Shown: positions 56,780 to 64,000 of the stretch, piece after piece
Layout of the letters: each line of letters begins with the position of its first letter
Numbering within the stretch: the first letter of the stretch is position 1
Assembly (NCBI RefSeq): GCF_024707105.1
Contig: NZ_JANQAJ010000009.1
Span: 636,501-700,500, forward strand
Length of the DNA: 64,000 nucleotides
Direction of reading: 5' to 3'
Origin: Devosia ginsengisoli
GTDB lineage: Bacteria > Pseudomonadota > Alphaproteobacteria > Rhizobiales > Devosiaceae
Made by a program: the position numbers and the translations under genes
Notes under the pieces: generated by a model
The model's database searches: none
What the model saw: the letters and a program-made list of their open reading frames with translations, nothing else
What the model was told of the DNA's origin: nothing

Positions 56780-56806
56780 AACAAAGGGGCGCCCACCGGA
56801 CGCCCC
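56780..56806 (-). terminator. Terminator after receptor 56832-59357
   Basis: GGGGCG (56786-56791) pairs with CGCCCC (56801-56806), with GCC/GGA partial extension, and on the minus strand is followed by TTTGTTTT. Confidence 0.8.
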
Positions 56807-56831
56807 CGCATGTTTCGCTGATTTCTTGCAG

Positions 56832-59357
56832 CTAGAACTCGTTCCAGTCCTTGTCGACCGCAGCATTGCCGTGGCTGAGATAAGACCTGGCCGCCGTCTT
56901 GAGCTTGTCCTGCAATCCCCGTGCGCCATCGGCAAACGTCCTGGCTGCAGGGGCCGGCTCGGCACGCATCTGGCGCTGGGTCGGGGCCGTCTCGCTGATG
57001 GTAAAAATATCCACGATCCGGTCGAGCTCGGTGGCCTGGGCCTCCGTCTGCTCGATGGATGCGTTGATCTCCTCGACCAGCGCCGCATTGTGCTGGGTCA
57101 TCTCGTCCATGGTGCGAACTGCGGTGTTGACCTCGTCGATCGCCCCGGCCTGTTCGCGGCTGTCCTTGGCGATGCCACTCATCAATTCGTTCGACGACCG
57201 CGCCGCCGCCACCATGGCTTCGAGCTTGGTCGCGGCATCGAGCACCAGCCTGGAGCCACCCTTGACCTCGCCGGCCGACTGCTCGATCAGCACCTTGACT
57301 TCGCTCGATGCATTGGCGGCCGACTGCGCCAGGCGCCGAACCTCCACCGCCACCACGGCAAAGCCCTTGCCGGCATCGCCCGCCCGCGCCGCTTCCACCG
57401 ACGCATTGAGCGCCAGCAGGTTGGTCTGGAAGGCGATATCGTCGATCAGCCCGATAATATTGGAAATCTTGCCCGAGGACTGGGTGATGCGCTCCATCGC
57501 CTCGGTGGCCTGGTGCATCACCTGCCCGCCCTCTTCGGCCGTACGGGTTACGGTCGAGGCGACGCCGCTGGCCTCCTTGGCGCGCTCGGCATTCTGCATC
57601 ACGGTCGAGGCCAGTTGCTCCATGGCGGCCGAGGTTTCCTCGATGGTCGCCGCCTGCCTCGTGGTACGCTCGGAAAGATCGTTGGCCCCCGACAGGATTT
57701 CCCCCGTCGCGGCTTTCAGGGTACGCGACGTATCCTTGAGCTGACCGACAATGTCGGTGAGTTTTTCGGCCACTGCATTGGTATCGGCCTTGAGCTTGGC
57801 GAAAGCACCCTGATAATCGCCTTCCATGCGCTTTGTGAGGTCGGTATCGGCTAGCGAGGCCAGCACCGAGCCGGTTTCGCCCACACCGCGATCCACAGTC
57901 GCCACCAGGTTGTTGACCGAGCGAGCCAGCGTATTGAGTTCGTCATCGGGGAATTCGGCATCGACGCGCTTGGTGAAGTCGCCGGCAACGGCGGCATCCA
58001 CCACTGCGCCAAAGGCTCGTTGCAGGTCCTGCATCATGGCGGCGCGTTCGGCCTGGGTCCGGATGATCTGGGCGGCTTCCGCCTCGGTCATCTGCGCGAC
58101 CTTGAGCCCGTTCTCGCGGAACACTTCCACCGCGCGCGCCATGGCGCCCAACTCGTCCTTGCCATCGGCGCCACGCACCTCGACATCGAGGTCGCCATCG
58201 GCCAGCGCATCCATCGTGTGGGTGAGGCGGCTGATCGGGCGGCTGATGGAGCGCGAGAAGAAATATCCGACCAGCGCCGCGAGCGCGAGCAGCGCACCAC
58301 CCACCAGCAGGATCATGTTCCGCATATTGTTGACCGGCGCGTAAACCTCGTCCTGCGGCTGCACGGCAGCCACCGCCCAGGTCACGCCATCGACGCTGAC
58401 CGGGCCGGCCCGCACCACCATGGGCGCGTCGCGATAGTCGGTGCTGGAGCCTTCGCTGGTCTCGCCGGCAAAGGCGCGTTCGATTACATCGGAGGTCAGG
58501 GCCGTCTGCAGCACGTCGGGCGCTTCGGTGCGCGGTGACTCCGTGCGCAGCAGCCCGTCCGATCCCACCACGACCACTTCGCCGGTTTCACCCAGCCCCG
58601 ACAGGGCCGAGACGCGGGCGCTGAGCGCCTCGGTGGAGATGGCGAGTACCATGACGCCGGTATTTTCATCCTTGTCGAAAACCGGCATGGCCATGAAGCT
58701 TTCAGCCGTGCCGGTCGGTCCATAGGCCGTATAGTCGACAAAGGCTACCTGGCCATCGGCAAGACCCTTGGCGGCGGCAAAGGCCTGGCCCAGCCCACTG
58801 GCGGCTAGGGCCGAGTCGGTAACAACATTAGTTGCGAAATCGGTATTCTTGGCCACCGAATAGACGACATCACCCGCCGCGCTGATCAGCAGCACGTCGG
58901 AATAGGCGCGTTCCTGCATCAGCGTGCGGAAGCCGGGATGGTAACGCTTGTGCACCGGGTCATAGCTGGCGCCCTTGGCGCCCACGCTATCGACGGCCGC
59001 CCGGTCTTCGGGGTTGGGATTTTCGCTGACATAGGCGGTCTGCAACTGCACGGCAGCCCGCTCCTTCAGCCCCATGCGCAATTCGTCCAGCGCCCGCGTC
59101 AGGTTCTTCATGGCCGTCACGGTGTCGGACCGCTGCACGAAGAGCCGCAGATCGACCTCGGCGCTCGAATAATAATCGCTGACCAGCGAAACAGCCGTGC
59201 TGAGCGAGGCCTGCATCGACTGGTTGCGCTGGTTCTGCACCGTGCCCAGGCCGATCAGATAACTGGCCAGGCCCACGCCCGCCCCCACAAGCAGGGCCGA
59301 GCCGACCAGCACCAGTGGCAATTTCTGGGCGATCTTCAACTGCGGAAACAATTTCAT
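56832..59357 (-). CDS. Membrane chemoreceptor with double Cache-type sensor
   Basis: An 841-residue MCP, the longest of the array. TM1 is at about 12-34, a large dCache-like periplasmic sensor spans about 38-335, with ERAYSDVLLISAAGDVVYSVAKN and the TGEVVVVGSDGLLRTESPR strand, and TM2 is near 345-370. HAMP plus tandem HAMP-like segments and the signalling domain follow. It ends GNAAVDKDWNEF. It is the receptor nearest to cheY and so the likely head of the duplicated series. A CtrA-like site lies about 120 bp upstream. Confidence 0.94.
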   Translation of the reverse strand: MKLFPQLKIAQKLPLVLVGSALLVGAGVGLASYLIGLGTVQNQRNQSMQASLSTAVSLVSDYYSSAEVDLRLFVQRSDTVTAMKNLTRALDELRMGLKERAAVQLQTAYVSENPNPEDRAAVDSVGAKGASYDPVHKRYHPGFRTLMQERAYSDVLLISAAGDVVYSVAKNTDFATNVVTDSALAASGLGQAFAAAKGLADGQVAFVDYTAYGPTGTAESFMAMPVFDKDENTGVMVLAISTEALSARVSALSGLGETGEVVVVGSDGLLRTESPRTEAPDVLQTALTSDVIERAFAGETSEGSSTDYRDAPMVVRAGPVSVDGVTWAVAAVQPQDEVYAPVNNMRNMILLVGGALLALAALVGYFFSRSISRPISRLTHTMDALADGDLDVEVRGADGKDELGAMARAVEVFRENGLKVAQMTEAEAAQIIRTQAERAAMMQDLQRAFGAVVDAAVAGDFTKRVDAEFPDDELNTLARSVNNLVATVDRGVGETGSVLASLADTDLTKRMEGDYQGAFAKLKADTNAVAEKLTDIVGQLKDTSRTLKAATGEILSGANDLSERTTRQAATIEETSAAMEQLASTVMQNAERAKEASGVASTVTRTAEEGGQVMHQATEAMERITQSSGKISNIIGLIDDIAFQTNLLALNASVEAARAGDAGKGFAVVAVEVRRLAQSAANASSEVKVLIEQSAGEVKGGSRLVLDAATKLEAMVAAARSSNELMSGIAKDSREQAGAIDEVNTAVRTMDEMTQHNAALVEEINASIEQTEAQATELDRIVDIFTISETAPTQRQMRAEPAPAARTFADGARGLQDKLKTAARSYLSHGNAAVDKDWNEF

Positions 59358-59473
59358 TGGTCTTGATGCTCCTCACGGATCGTCGCGCCTGCTTGGATAG
59401 AGCCCCGTTCGGCTCTGGCAGCGACAATCACCCCCAACGTGAATCGATTTCTGCAAACGATATATCCAGGGGA

Positions 59474-59488
59474 TTAACCGCTCCTTAC
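59474..59488. promoter_or_regulatory. CtrA-like site upstream of receptor 56832-59357
   Basis: TTAA-N7-TTAC matches the CtrA box at seven of eight bases, 117-131 bp upstream of the start codon, in the 236-bp gap after cheY. Confidence 0.4.
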
Positions 59489-59534
59489 GGACAATCACGA
59501 CGTCCCGATTTCTCGAAAAGCAGGGCGAAAAGCA

Positions 59535-59564
59535 GAACGCCCCGACCGTCAGGTCAGGGCGTTC
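59535..59564 (-). terminator. Terminator after cheY
   Basis: GAACGCCCCGACC pairs with GGTCAGGGCGTTC (one mismatch) around GTCA. Downstream on the minus strand is TGCTTTTCG. It marks the end of the che operon and the start of the receptor array. Confidence 0.75.
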
Positions 59565-59593
59565 AAAAAAAACACCGCGGATGATTGGCGCGA

Positions 59594-59983
59594 TCAGCTC
59601 AGCGCGCCGATGACCGCTTCGATGCGCTTCTTCATGGTGGAAGCATCGAACGGCTTGATGATGTAGTTGTTGACGCCGAAGGAAATCGCTTCCTTGACCT
59701 GCTCCTTGTCCGAGCGGCCGGTGGCCATGATGAACGGCATGGCCTGGGTGCGCGGATGCTTGCGGATGACCTTGAGCAGGGTCAGCCCGTCGATATCTTC
59801 CATGTTCCAATCGGAAATGATCAGGTCGACATTGCTCTTTTCGAGCTTGCCAAGCGCATCGCGCCCGCTCTTGGCCTCGATGATGTCCTTGAAGCCGAGT
59901 TGGGTGAGGATGTACTTGCAGATACCGCGCATGGACTGCTGGTCGTCGACAATGAGGACACTGACAGCGCTCGCTTTAGGCAT
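59594..59983 (-). CDS. cheY: Chemotaxis response regulator CheY
   Basis: A 129-residue receiver with Asp13-Asp14, phosphoacceptor Asp58 (LIISDWNMEDIDGL), switch Thr in MATGRSD and Lys in IIKPFD. ISDWNM near the phosphorylation site and GLTLLKVIRKH are CheY-type. It should bind the flagellar motor, or act as a phosphate sink if a second CheY exists outside the window, as in rhizobia. It follows cheB by a 116-bp gap with GGAAGGTG before the ATG. Confidence 0.93.
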   Translation of the reverse strand: MPKASAVSVLIVDDQQSMRGICKYILTQLGFKDIIEAKSGRDALGKLEKSNVDLIISDWNMEDIDGLTLLKVIRKHPRTQAMPFIMATGRSDKEQVKEAISFGVNNYIIKPFDASTMKKRIEAVIGALS

Positions 59984-60099
59984 GATCGTATTTCACCTTC
60001 CTGGTGCCAGGGGTTCGGACCCCCGTAATTCACGAAAACACTAGGCAACAAGCGTTACAAATCTCTCAATCCGTCAGTTGGCATTGCGACAGAGCACCC

Positions 60100-61149
60100 T
60101 CAGGCCGCCGACTTGAGCCGCACCAGCGCATTGGCCAGCCGCGCCGCGATCGCTTCGACCGGCGCCTGCTCCACCACCGCGCCTTCCTCGAAGGCGACGC
60201 GCGGCATGCCATAGACCAGTGCCGAGGCCTGGCTCTGGCCCACCGTATAGGCCCCGGCATCGCGCATCATCTTGAGCCCGCGTGCGCCGTCGCGGCCCAT
60301 GCCGGTCAGGATCGCGCCCACCGCCAAAGGACCGACGGTCCTGGCGACCGATTCAAACAGCACATCGACACTGGGGCGATGCCCGCTTTCCGGCTCATCC
60401 TGGGTCAGTCTTGCCTTGAGCTGGCCCGAACTGCGTTCCACCCGCAGGTGATAGTCGCCGCGCGCCACATAGGCATGGCCGACCAGCAATGGCATGCGAT
60501 CCTCCGCCTCCACCACCTTGAGACCGCAGATCTCGTCGAGCCGGGCGGCGAAGCGGTTGGTAAAGCCGGGCGGCATATGCTGGGCGATGACGATGGGCGG
60601 GCAATCGACCGGCATATCGGCCAGCACCGCACGGATCGCCTCGACACCGCCGGTCGATGCGCCGATGGCGATGAGCGCGCCGGCCGGTGCAGCCGCGGTC
60701 TTGACCGCGATCCTGGGCGCCTCGGCCCGGCCGGCCGAGCGACCGCGCACGTCGGACTTGGCTGCCGCCCTGATCTTGTCGCGCAGATTGGCGCCGAAGG
60801 CATCGATGCCCCCTTCGGCTTCCGCGCTCGGCTTGGCCACGAAATCGACCGCACCCAGTTCGAGCGCCAGCAGCGTTTCGCTGGCCCCTTTCTTGGTCAG
60901 GGTCGAGACCATGACCACCGGCGTTGGCCGCAGGCGCATCAGCCTGTCGAGAAACTGCAGCCCGTTCATATTGGGCATTTCGATATCGAGCGTCACCACA
61001 TCGGGGTTGAGCTGCTTGATCTTCTCGCGCGCATCGATCGGATCGGTGGCCGTGGCGACGACATCGATGTCGCCGTCGCGCATCAGCATGCGCGTCAGCA
61101 CTTCGCGGATCAGCGCCGAATCGTCGACGACCAGGACCTTGATGCTCAT
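60100..61149 (-). CDS. cheB: Protein-glutamate methylesterase CheB
   Basis: A 349-residue enzyme with an N-terminal receiver (phosphoacceptor Asp55 in VVTLDIEMPNMNG) and a C-terminal methylesterase domain beginning at about residue 157. The catalytic Ser165 is in IGASTGGVEA, the His in AQHMPPGFT, and the Asp in LTGMGRDGA. It removes methyl groups from chemoreceptors and deamidates them. The start overlaps the cheR stop by ATGA. Confidence 0.96.
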   Translation of the reverse strand: MSIKVLVVDDSALIREVLTRMLMRDGDIDVVATATDPIDAREKIKQLNPDVVTLDIEMPNMNGLQFLDRLMRLRPTPVVMVSTLTKKGASETLLALELGAVDFVAKPSAEAEGGIDAFGANLRDKIRAAAKSDVRGRSAGRAEAPRIAVKTAAAPAGALIAIGASTGGVEAIRAVLADMPVDCPPIVIAQHMPPGFTNRFAARLDEICGLKVVEAEDRMPLLVGHAYVARGDYHLRVERSSGQLKARLTQDEPESGHRPSVDVLFESVARTVGPLAVGAILTGMGRDGARGLKMMRDAGAYTVGQSQASALVYGMPRVAFEEGAVVEQAPVEAIAARLANALVRLKSAA

Positions 61150-61991
61150 GCCGCTTCTCGTTTGCTCAGTTTCTGCCTGGATTGGTAGATTGTCTTGCCG
61201 ACCAGCCGGAAACCCTCGCCGCCCGAACCGAGATTTTCCGAATGGCCGATATAGAGAAAGGCTTCCGGGGCCAGCAGCTTGCTGAAGCGCCCGAACATTT
61301 CGCCCTGCGTCGGCTTGTCGAAATAGATCGCCACATTGCGGCAGAAGATGGCATCGAACGGCCCCTTCATCGGCCAGGGGCCGATAAGGTTGAGCGGCTT
61401 GAACGAAATCAGCTCGCGCACCGCGTGGGGAACGCGGATCGTGCCGTCGCCGAGTTTTTCGAAAGGCCGTGCCCGCTCGCCGGAGAGCCCGTTCAACTCG
61501 TTTTCCGAATAGATGCCGCGCGCCGCCTTGGCGATCACGGCCGTATCGATATCGGTCGCCAGGATCTTGAAATCCCAGCGCTTGAGATCGGGGAACGCCG
61601 CCAGCAGGTCCATGCCGACAGTATAGGGTTCCTGACCCGTCGAGCAGCCGGCCGACCAGATGCGCAGGCGGCTGCCTCGCGGCCTTTCGGCCATCAGCGC
61701 CCCGATATGGGATCGCAGATGTTCGAAATGGTGGTCTTCCCGATAGAAGCGGGTGAGGTTGGTGGTGAGCGCGTTGACGAAATCCTGCCCGTCCTGGGCG
61801 GTGCCCTGGCGCTCGAGATAATCGAGATAGGCATCGAAGCCCGGCAGGCCCAGCGCCCGCACGATCTTGGATAGCCGCGAGATCACCAAAGTCCTCTTGG
61901 CGTCGCTCAACGAGATACCGGCGACGGAATAGACCCGATTCTTGACCCGCGAAAACTCGCGGTCGCTGAGGGAGATTTCTCCCTGTTCCAT
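61146..61991 (-). CDS. cheR: Chemotaxis protein methyltransferase CheR
   Basis: A 281-residue SAM-dependent methyltransferase with an N-terminal helical domain (ISLSDAKRTLVISRLSKIVR) and a catalytic domain carrying WSAGCSTGQEPYT near residue 113 and FDAIFCRNVAIYFD near 205. The segment between about 165 and 200 aligns with the beta-subdomain that binds receptor C-terminal pentapeptides in enteric CheR. That fits the W-[N/S]-E-F tails found here. I chose the ATG at 61991 (MEQGEISLSDREF); the frame is open 58 codons further upstream. Confidence 0.95.
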   Translation of the reverse strand: MEQGEISLSDREFSRVKNRVYSVAGISLSDAKRTLVISRLSKIVRALGLPGFDAYLDYLERQGTAQDGQDFVNALTTNLTRFYREDHHFEHLRSHIGALMAERPRGSRLRIWSAGCSTGQEPYTVGMDLLAAFPDLKRWDFKILATDIDTAVIAKAARGIYSENELNGLSGERARPFEKLGDGTIRVPHAVRELISFKPLNLIGPWPMKGPFDAIFCRNVAIYFDKPTQGEMFGRFSKLLAPEAFLYIGHSENLGSGGEGFRLVGKTIYQSRQKLSKREAA

Positions 61992-62031
61992 ACGGCTTAC
62001 CCCAACTGCCTTGTGGTCCGGAGGTGTCGGG

Positions 62032-63561
62032 TCAGGCGCGCGCCCGTCGGGCCGGTTGTGCCTGATCGGGCTCCCCTGCTTCGCCGAACGACGCCATCCG
62101 CCCGGTGAGGCGCTGCAGCGCCGCGTCACCCTCGTCCAGTGTCGCCACGATCGTATCGGTTTCATTGCTTAGATTGCGTAAATGCGTATCGAGCCCGGCG
62201 ATCATTTTTTGCAGGGCCTGCGCCTCGTTCACGCCGGTCTCCGACTGGGCCCGGCCGCGCTTGACCACGTCGCGGATATCGCGGGCCGAACGGTTGGTCA
62301 GTTGCGCAAGCTGGCGCACCTCGTCTGCCACCACGGCAAAGCCCGCCCCCTTCTCACCCGCCCGCGCCGCCTCGACCGCGGCATTGAGCGCCAGCAGGTT
62401 GGTGCGGAAGGAGACATCCTCGATGGCCTGCACCATCTTGTCGATTTCCTGCGTCATCTGGTCGATTTCGCCCACCAGCGCCTGCGTGCGCCGCGCCGCC
62501 AGATCGGCCGCGCCCACCAGGTCCTGTGCCTCGCGACCGATGGCGAGCGCCTGCCGCAGCCCCGCGCTGCCGGTGGCCAGGGCTTGACCCATGGCGCCGG
62601 CATCGTCGCGGCTCCCGGCGGTCAGCGAACCATAATGGGCGGCCCGCTGCTCGAAGCCATCGACCAGGCGGCCCACCGCCGCCAGCCGATCCTCGAGTTC
62701 GGTCCGCAGGCCGCGTTCCTCCTCGAACTGCTCCACTATCGCTGCGATGAAATCATGCAGCCGCATGGCCAGCGACCCGAGAGGACCGTCGAGGGCATCG
62801 GGCAGTTCGCTGCTACCCGCGGCCACGCCTTCCAATTGCAATAGTCCTGCATCGAGCGATGCCAGCCCCGTATTGAGCGCGGCGAGCGTCGGATGGGCCA
62901 GGGCGGCCCTGGTCTCGAAGCGGAACCCGGTCTGGCCGCTGGCCAGCGCTCCGGCAAAGGCATCGAGGTCGTCATCCTCGATATAGCTGCCCGCCGGCAC
63001 CAGTTCGAGCAGGTAACGTCCTGCCGCAATTGAGCGCCGCCTGACGGTAAAGCGGCCTCCGCCCAGCATGACCATGGCTTCCTCGGCCACGCCGCCGCCG
63101 GCATCGAGATAGCCCGCGCCGAACAGGGCATCGAGTGTTGCCCCTTCGCCGGCATCCTTGGCCAGCGCCGTGATCCCCATGCTGGCCGCCAGGATCAGGC
63201 CCTTGTCGTCCACCACCACAGCGGGTTGCTGCAGGGCGGCAATGGCGCTCTTGAAATGGTGGGCCTTTTCGAGTCGCTTGCCCAGCCGCGCCACAACCCC
63301 GGCAATGGTGAGGGTCTCGTCGTGCCGTTCGCACAATCCCGCCGCCAGCGCCACCGAGGCCAACGTAGCCCGATCCCGCCGATCGTAATGGGTGGCGATG
63401 AACAAGGTGCCCGCCAGCGCCACCAGCAACAGGCCGACGACGCTGCCCTGCCCCGCCGGGCCAGTGCCGAGCGTGGCCGTGACGATCCCGGCCAGCGCCA
63501 CGACGCCCAGCCACAGACTGGCAATGATGAGCGCTAGCCGCAGATTGGGCATGATACGCAA
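62032..63561 (-). CDS. Atypical MCP-like protein in the che operon
   Basis: A 509-residue protein with two N-terminal helices (about 8-28 and 39-56) and almost no periplasmic loop. A cytoplasmic PAS-like segment follows (about 105-195: AAIAALQQPAVVVDDKGLILAAS), then a helical linker and a short signalling domain whose tip is [18 protein letters not shown]. The tip differs from the array receptors (SFRTN versus AFQTN), and no tether tail is present. It may sense an internal or redox cue and may not be methylated. A second ATG at 63552 is possible. Confidence 0.85.
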   Translation of the reverse strand: MRIMPNLRLALIIASLWLGVVALAGIVTATLGTGPAGQGSVVGLLLVALAGTLFIATHYDRRDRATLASVALAAGLCERHDETLTIAGVVARLGKRLEKAHHFKSAIAALQQPAVVVDDKGLILAASMGITALAKDAGEGATLDALFGAGYLDAGGGVAEEAMVMLGGGRFTVRRRSIAAGRYLLELVPAGSYIEDDDLDAFAGALASGQTGFRFETRAALAHPTLAALNTGLASLDAGLLQLEGVAAGSSELPDALDGPLGSLAMRLHDFIAAIVEQFEEERGLRTELEDRLAAVGRLVDGFEQRAAHYGSLTAGSRDDAGAMGQALATGSAGLRQALAIGREAQDLVGAADLAARRTQALVGEIDQMTQEIDKMVQAIEDVSFRTNLLALNAAVEAARAGEKGAGFAVVADEVRQLAQLTNRSARDIRDVVKRGRAQSETGVNEAQALQKMIAGLDTHLRNLSNETDTIVATLDEGDAALQRLTGRMASFGEAGEPDQAQPARRARA

Positions 63562-63621
63562 ATCAGCGAGAAGGGGTCCAACATGGCCGGACTCTATGTC
63601 GGCAATGGTTAATCAAATCTA

Positions 63622-63649
63622 TAAAGTCTTGCCGTTGAGTAAGACTTTA
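63622..63649. promoter_or_regulatory. Inverted repeat upstream of the atypical MCP gene
   Basis: TAAAGTCTT-N10-AAGACTTTA is a perfect 9-bp inverted repeat, 61-88 bp before the start at 63561. It is separate from the cheD hairpin downstream of it. It could be an operator. A weaker TTAA-N7-TATA element overlaps it (63609-63623). Confidence 0.5.
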
Positions 63650-63711
63650 ATAAGCCTGATTGCGACAATCTGAAGATTTGTCCTGCTTCGGGACAGCAGC
63701 AAATGCAAAGA

Positions 63712-63745
63712 GCTGACCTCCGGCCCATCGACCGGCCGGATCAGC
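63712..63745 (-). terminator. Hairpin after cheD
   Basis: GCTGACCTCCGGCC pairs imperfectly with GGCCGGATCAGC just after the cheD stop, followed on the minus strand by TCTTTGC. It could terminate or attenuate transcription into the MCP-like gene. Confidence 0.6.
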
Positions 63746-63749
63746 ATCG

Positions 63750-64000
63750 CTAGAACAGTTCGATATCGTCCACCGGCGCCGGCAGTATGATACGGCGCCT
63801 GGCGATCGCGGCTTCTTCGCGCGCCACGTTATCGCCGATCTCGCTATCGAGGCGCTTGACGAAAGCCCGGCCGGAATGCGGCTTGAACAACACGCGCCTT
63901 GCATAGGTGCCGCCCAGGTCTTCGCTGGTGGCGATATAGCCTTCATCGAGCAGAAACTGCCGCACGAACTCGATATTCTTGCGCCCGACATCGTCCAGCG
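63750..64000 (-). CDS. cheD: Chemoreceptor glutamine deamidase CheD (partial)
   Basis: The last 83 codons of a gene cut by the right edge; the visible frame begins LDDVGRKNIEFVRQFLLDEG. It continues through DLGGTYARRVLFKPHSGRAFVKRL, the conserved C-terminal half of CheD, and ends APVDDIELF. The active-site Cys and His lie in the missing part. CheD deamidates receptor glutamines and in other bacteria binds CheC. Its presence upstream of an MCP, cheR, cheB and cheY resembles rhizobial che operons, where cheA and cheW are nearby. Confidence 0.88.
   Translation of the reverse strand, partial: LDDVGRKNIEFVRQFLLDEGYIATSEDLGGTYARRVLFKPHSGRAFVKRLDSEIGDNVAREEAAIARRRIILPAPVDDIELF

Noticed and set aside
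60008..60040. GGTTCGGACCCCCG element resembling a tRNA T-arm in the cheB-cheY gap
   Set aside because: No acceptor stem, D-arm or anticodon arm can be built around it; it is a simple GC hairpin.

Overview
The window is about 64 kb of high-GC chromosomal DNA from an alphaproteobacterium, most likely of the order Hyphomicrobiales (Rhizobiales) and close to Devosia. This rests on neighbourhoods typical of that order: tlpA/argH, MJ0042 zinc-ribbon/ftsE-ftsX/plsC, hisC-tyrC-DUF2125, and gloB divergent from a methyltransferase. The assignment is inference; no rRNA gene is present. I see no phage, integrase, transposase, CRISPR array or tRNA gene. The left two-thirds is ordinary, tightly packed core genome. 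The right third (45.0-64.0 kb) is a chemotaxis region.

Layout. 1-4.2 kb: end of gluQRS, an SDR/LysR divergent pair, an operon of a small membrane protein, a PduO-type cobalamin adenosyltransferase and a rhomboid protease, then two very small genes, one YjfB-like. 4.2-9.9 kb: tlpA divergent from argH, a ChaC-type enzyme, lysA, a single-domain response regulator and a zinc-ribbon membrane protein. 10.1-13.5 kb: ftsE-ftsX-YcxB-plsC, then an unknown gene behind a textbook alphaproteobacterial SOS box. 13.9-27.8 kb: rpmF, fumC, gloB, hisC-tyrC, mtgA, a farnesyl diphosphate synthase, MOSC and YbaK proteins, ispG with two tiny coupled membrane genes, and a YkvA protein. 27.9-33.5 kb: pyruvate carboxylase, a TIGR01244 phosphatase-like protein and a GGDEF-EAL protein. 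33.7-38.1 kb: a glycine-betaine/proline-type ABC system with two binding proteins. 38.3-44.0 kb: a complete branched-chain amino-acid (Liv) ABC system, with mgsA and DUF1801 upstream.

Chemotaxis region. All genes lie on the minus strand. They read from the right edge as cheD (cut by the edge), an unusual MCP-like protein, cheR, cheB and cheY, then five tandem membrane chemoreceptors and one soluble globin-coupled chemoreceptor. Five of these six end in a W-[N/S]-E-F tail resembling the CheR/CheB tether of enteric receptors. One array member has a one-base frameshift in a C run. The intergenic gaps carry CtrA-like, Crp/Fnr-like and palindromic sites. cheA and cheW are not in the window and probably lie beyond position 64000.

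Small-scale architecture is also distinctive. Six tail-to-tail gene pairs overlap by four bases at CTAG or CTAA, so both stop codons share the same bases. Four intergenic spaces hold long palindromic repeats of the REP/mosaic kind.
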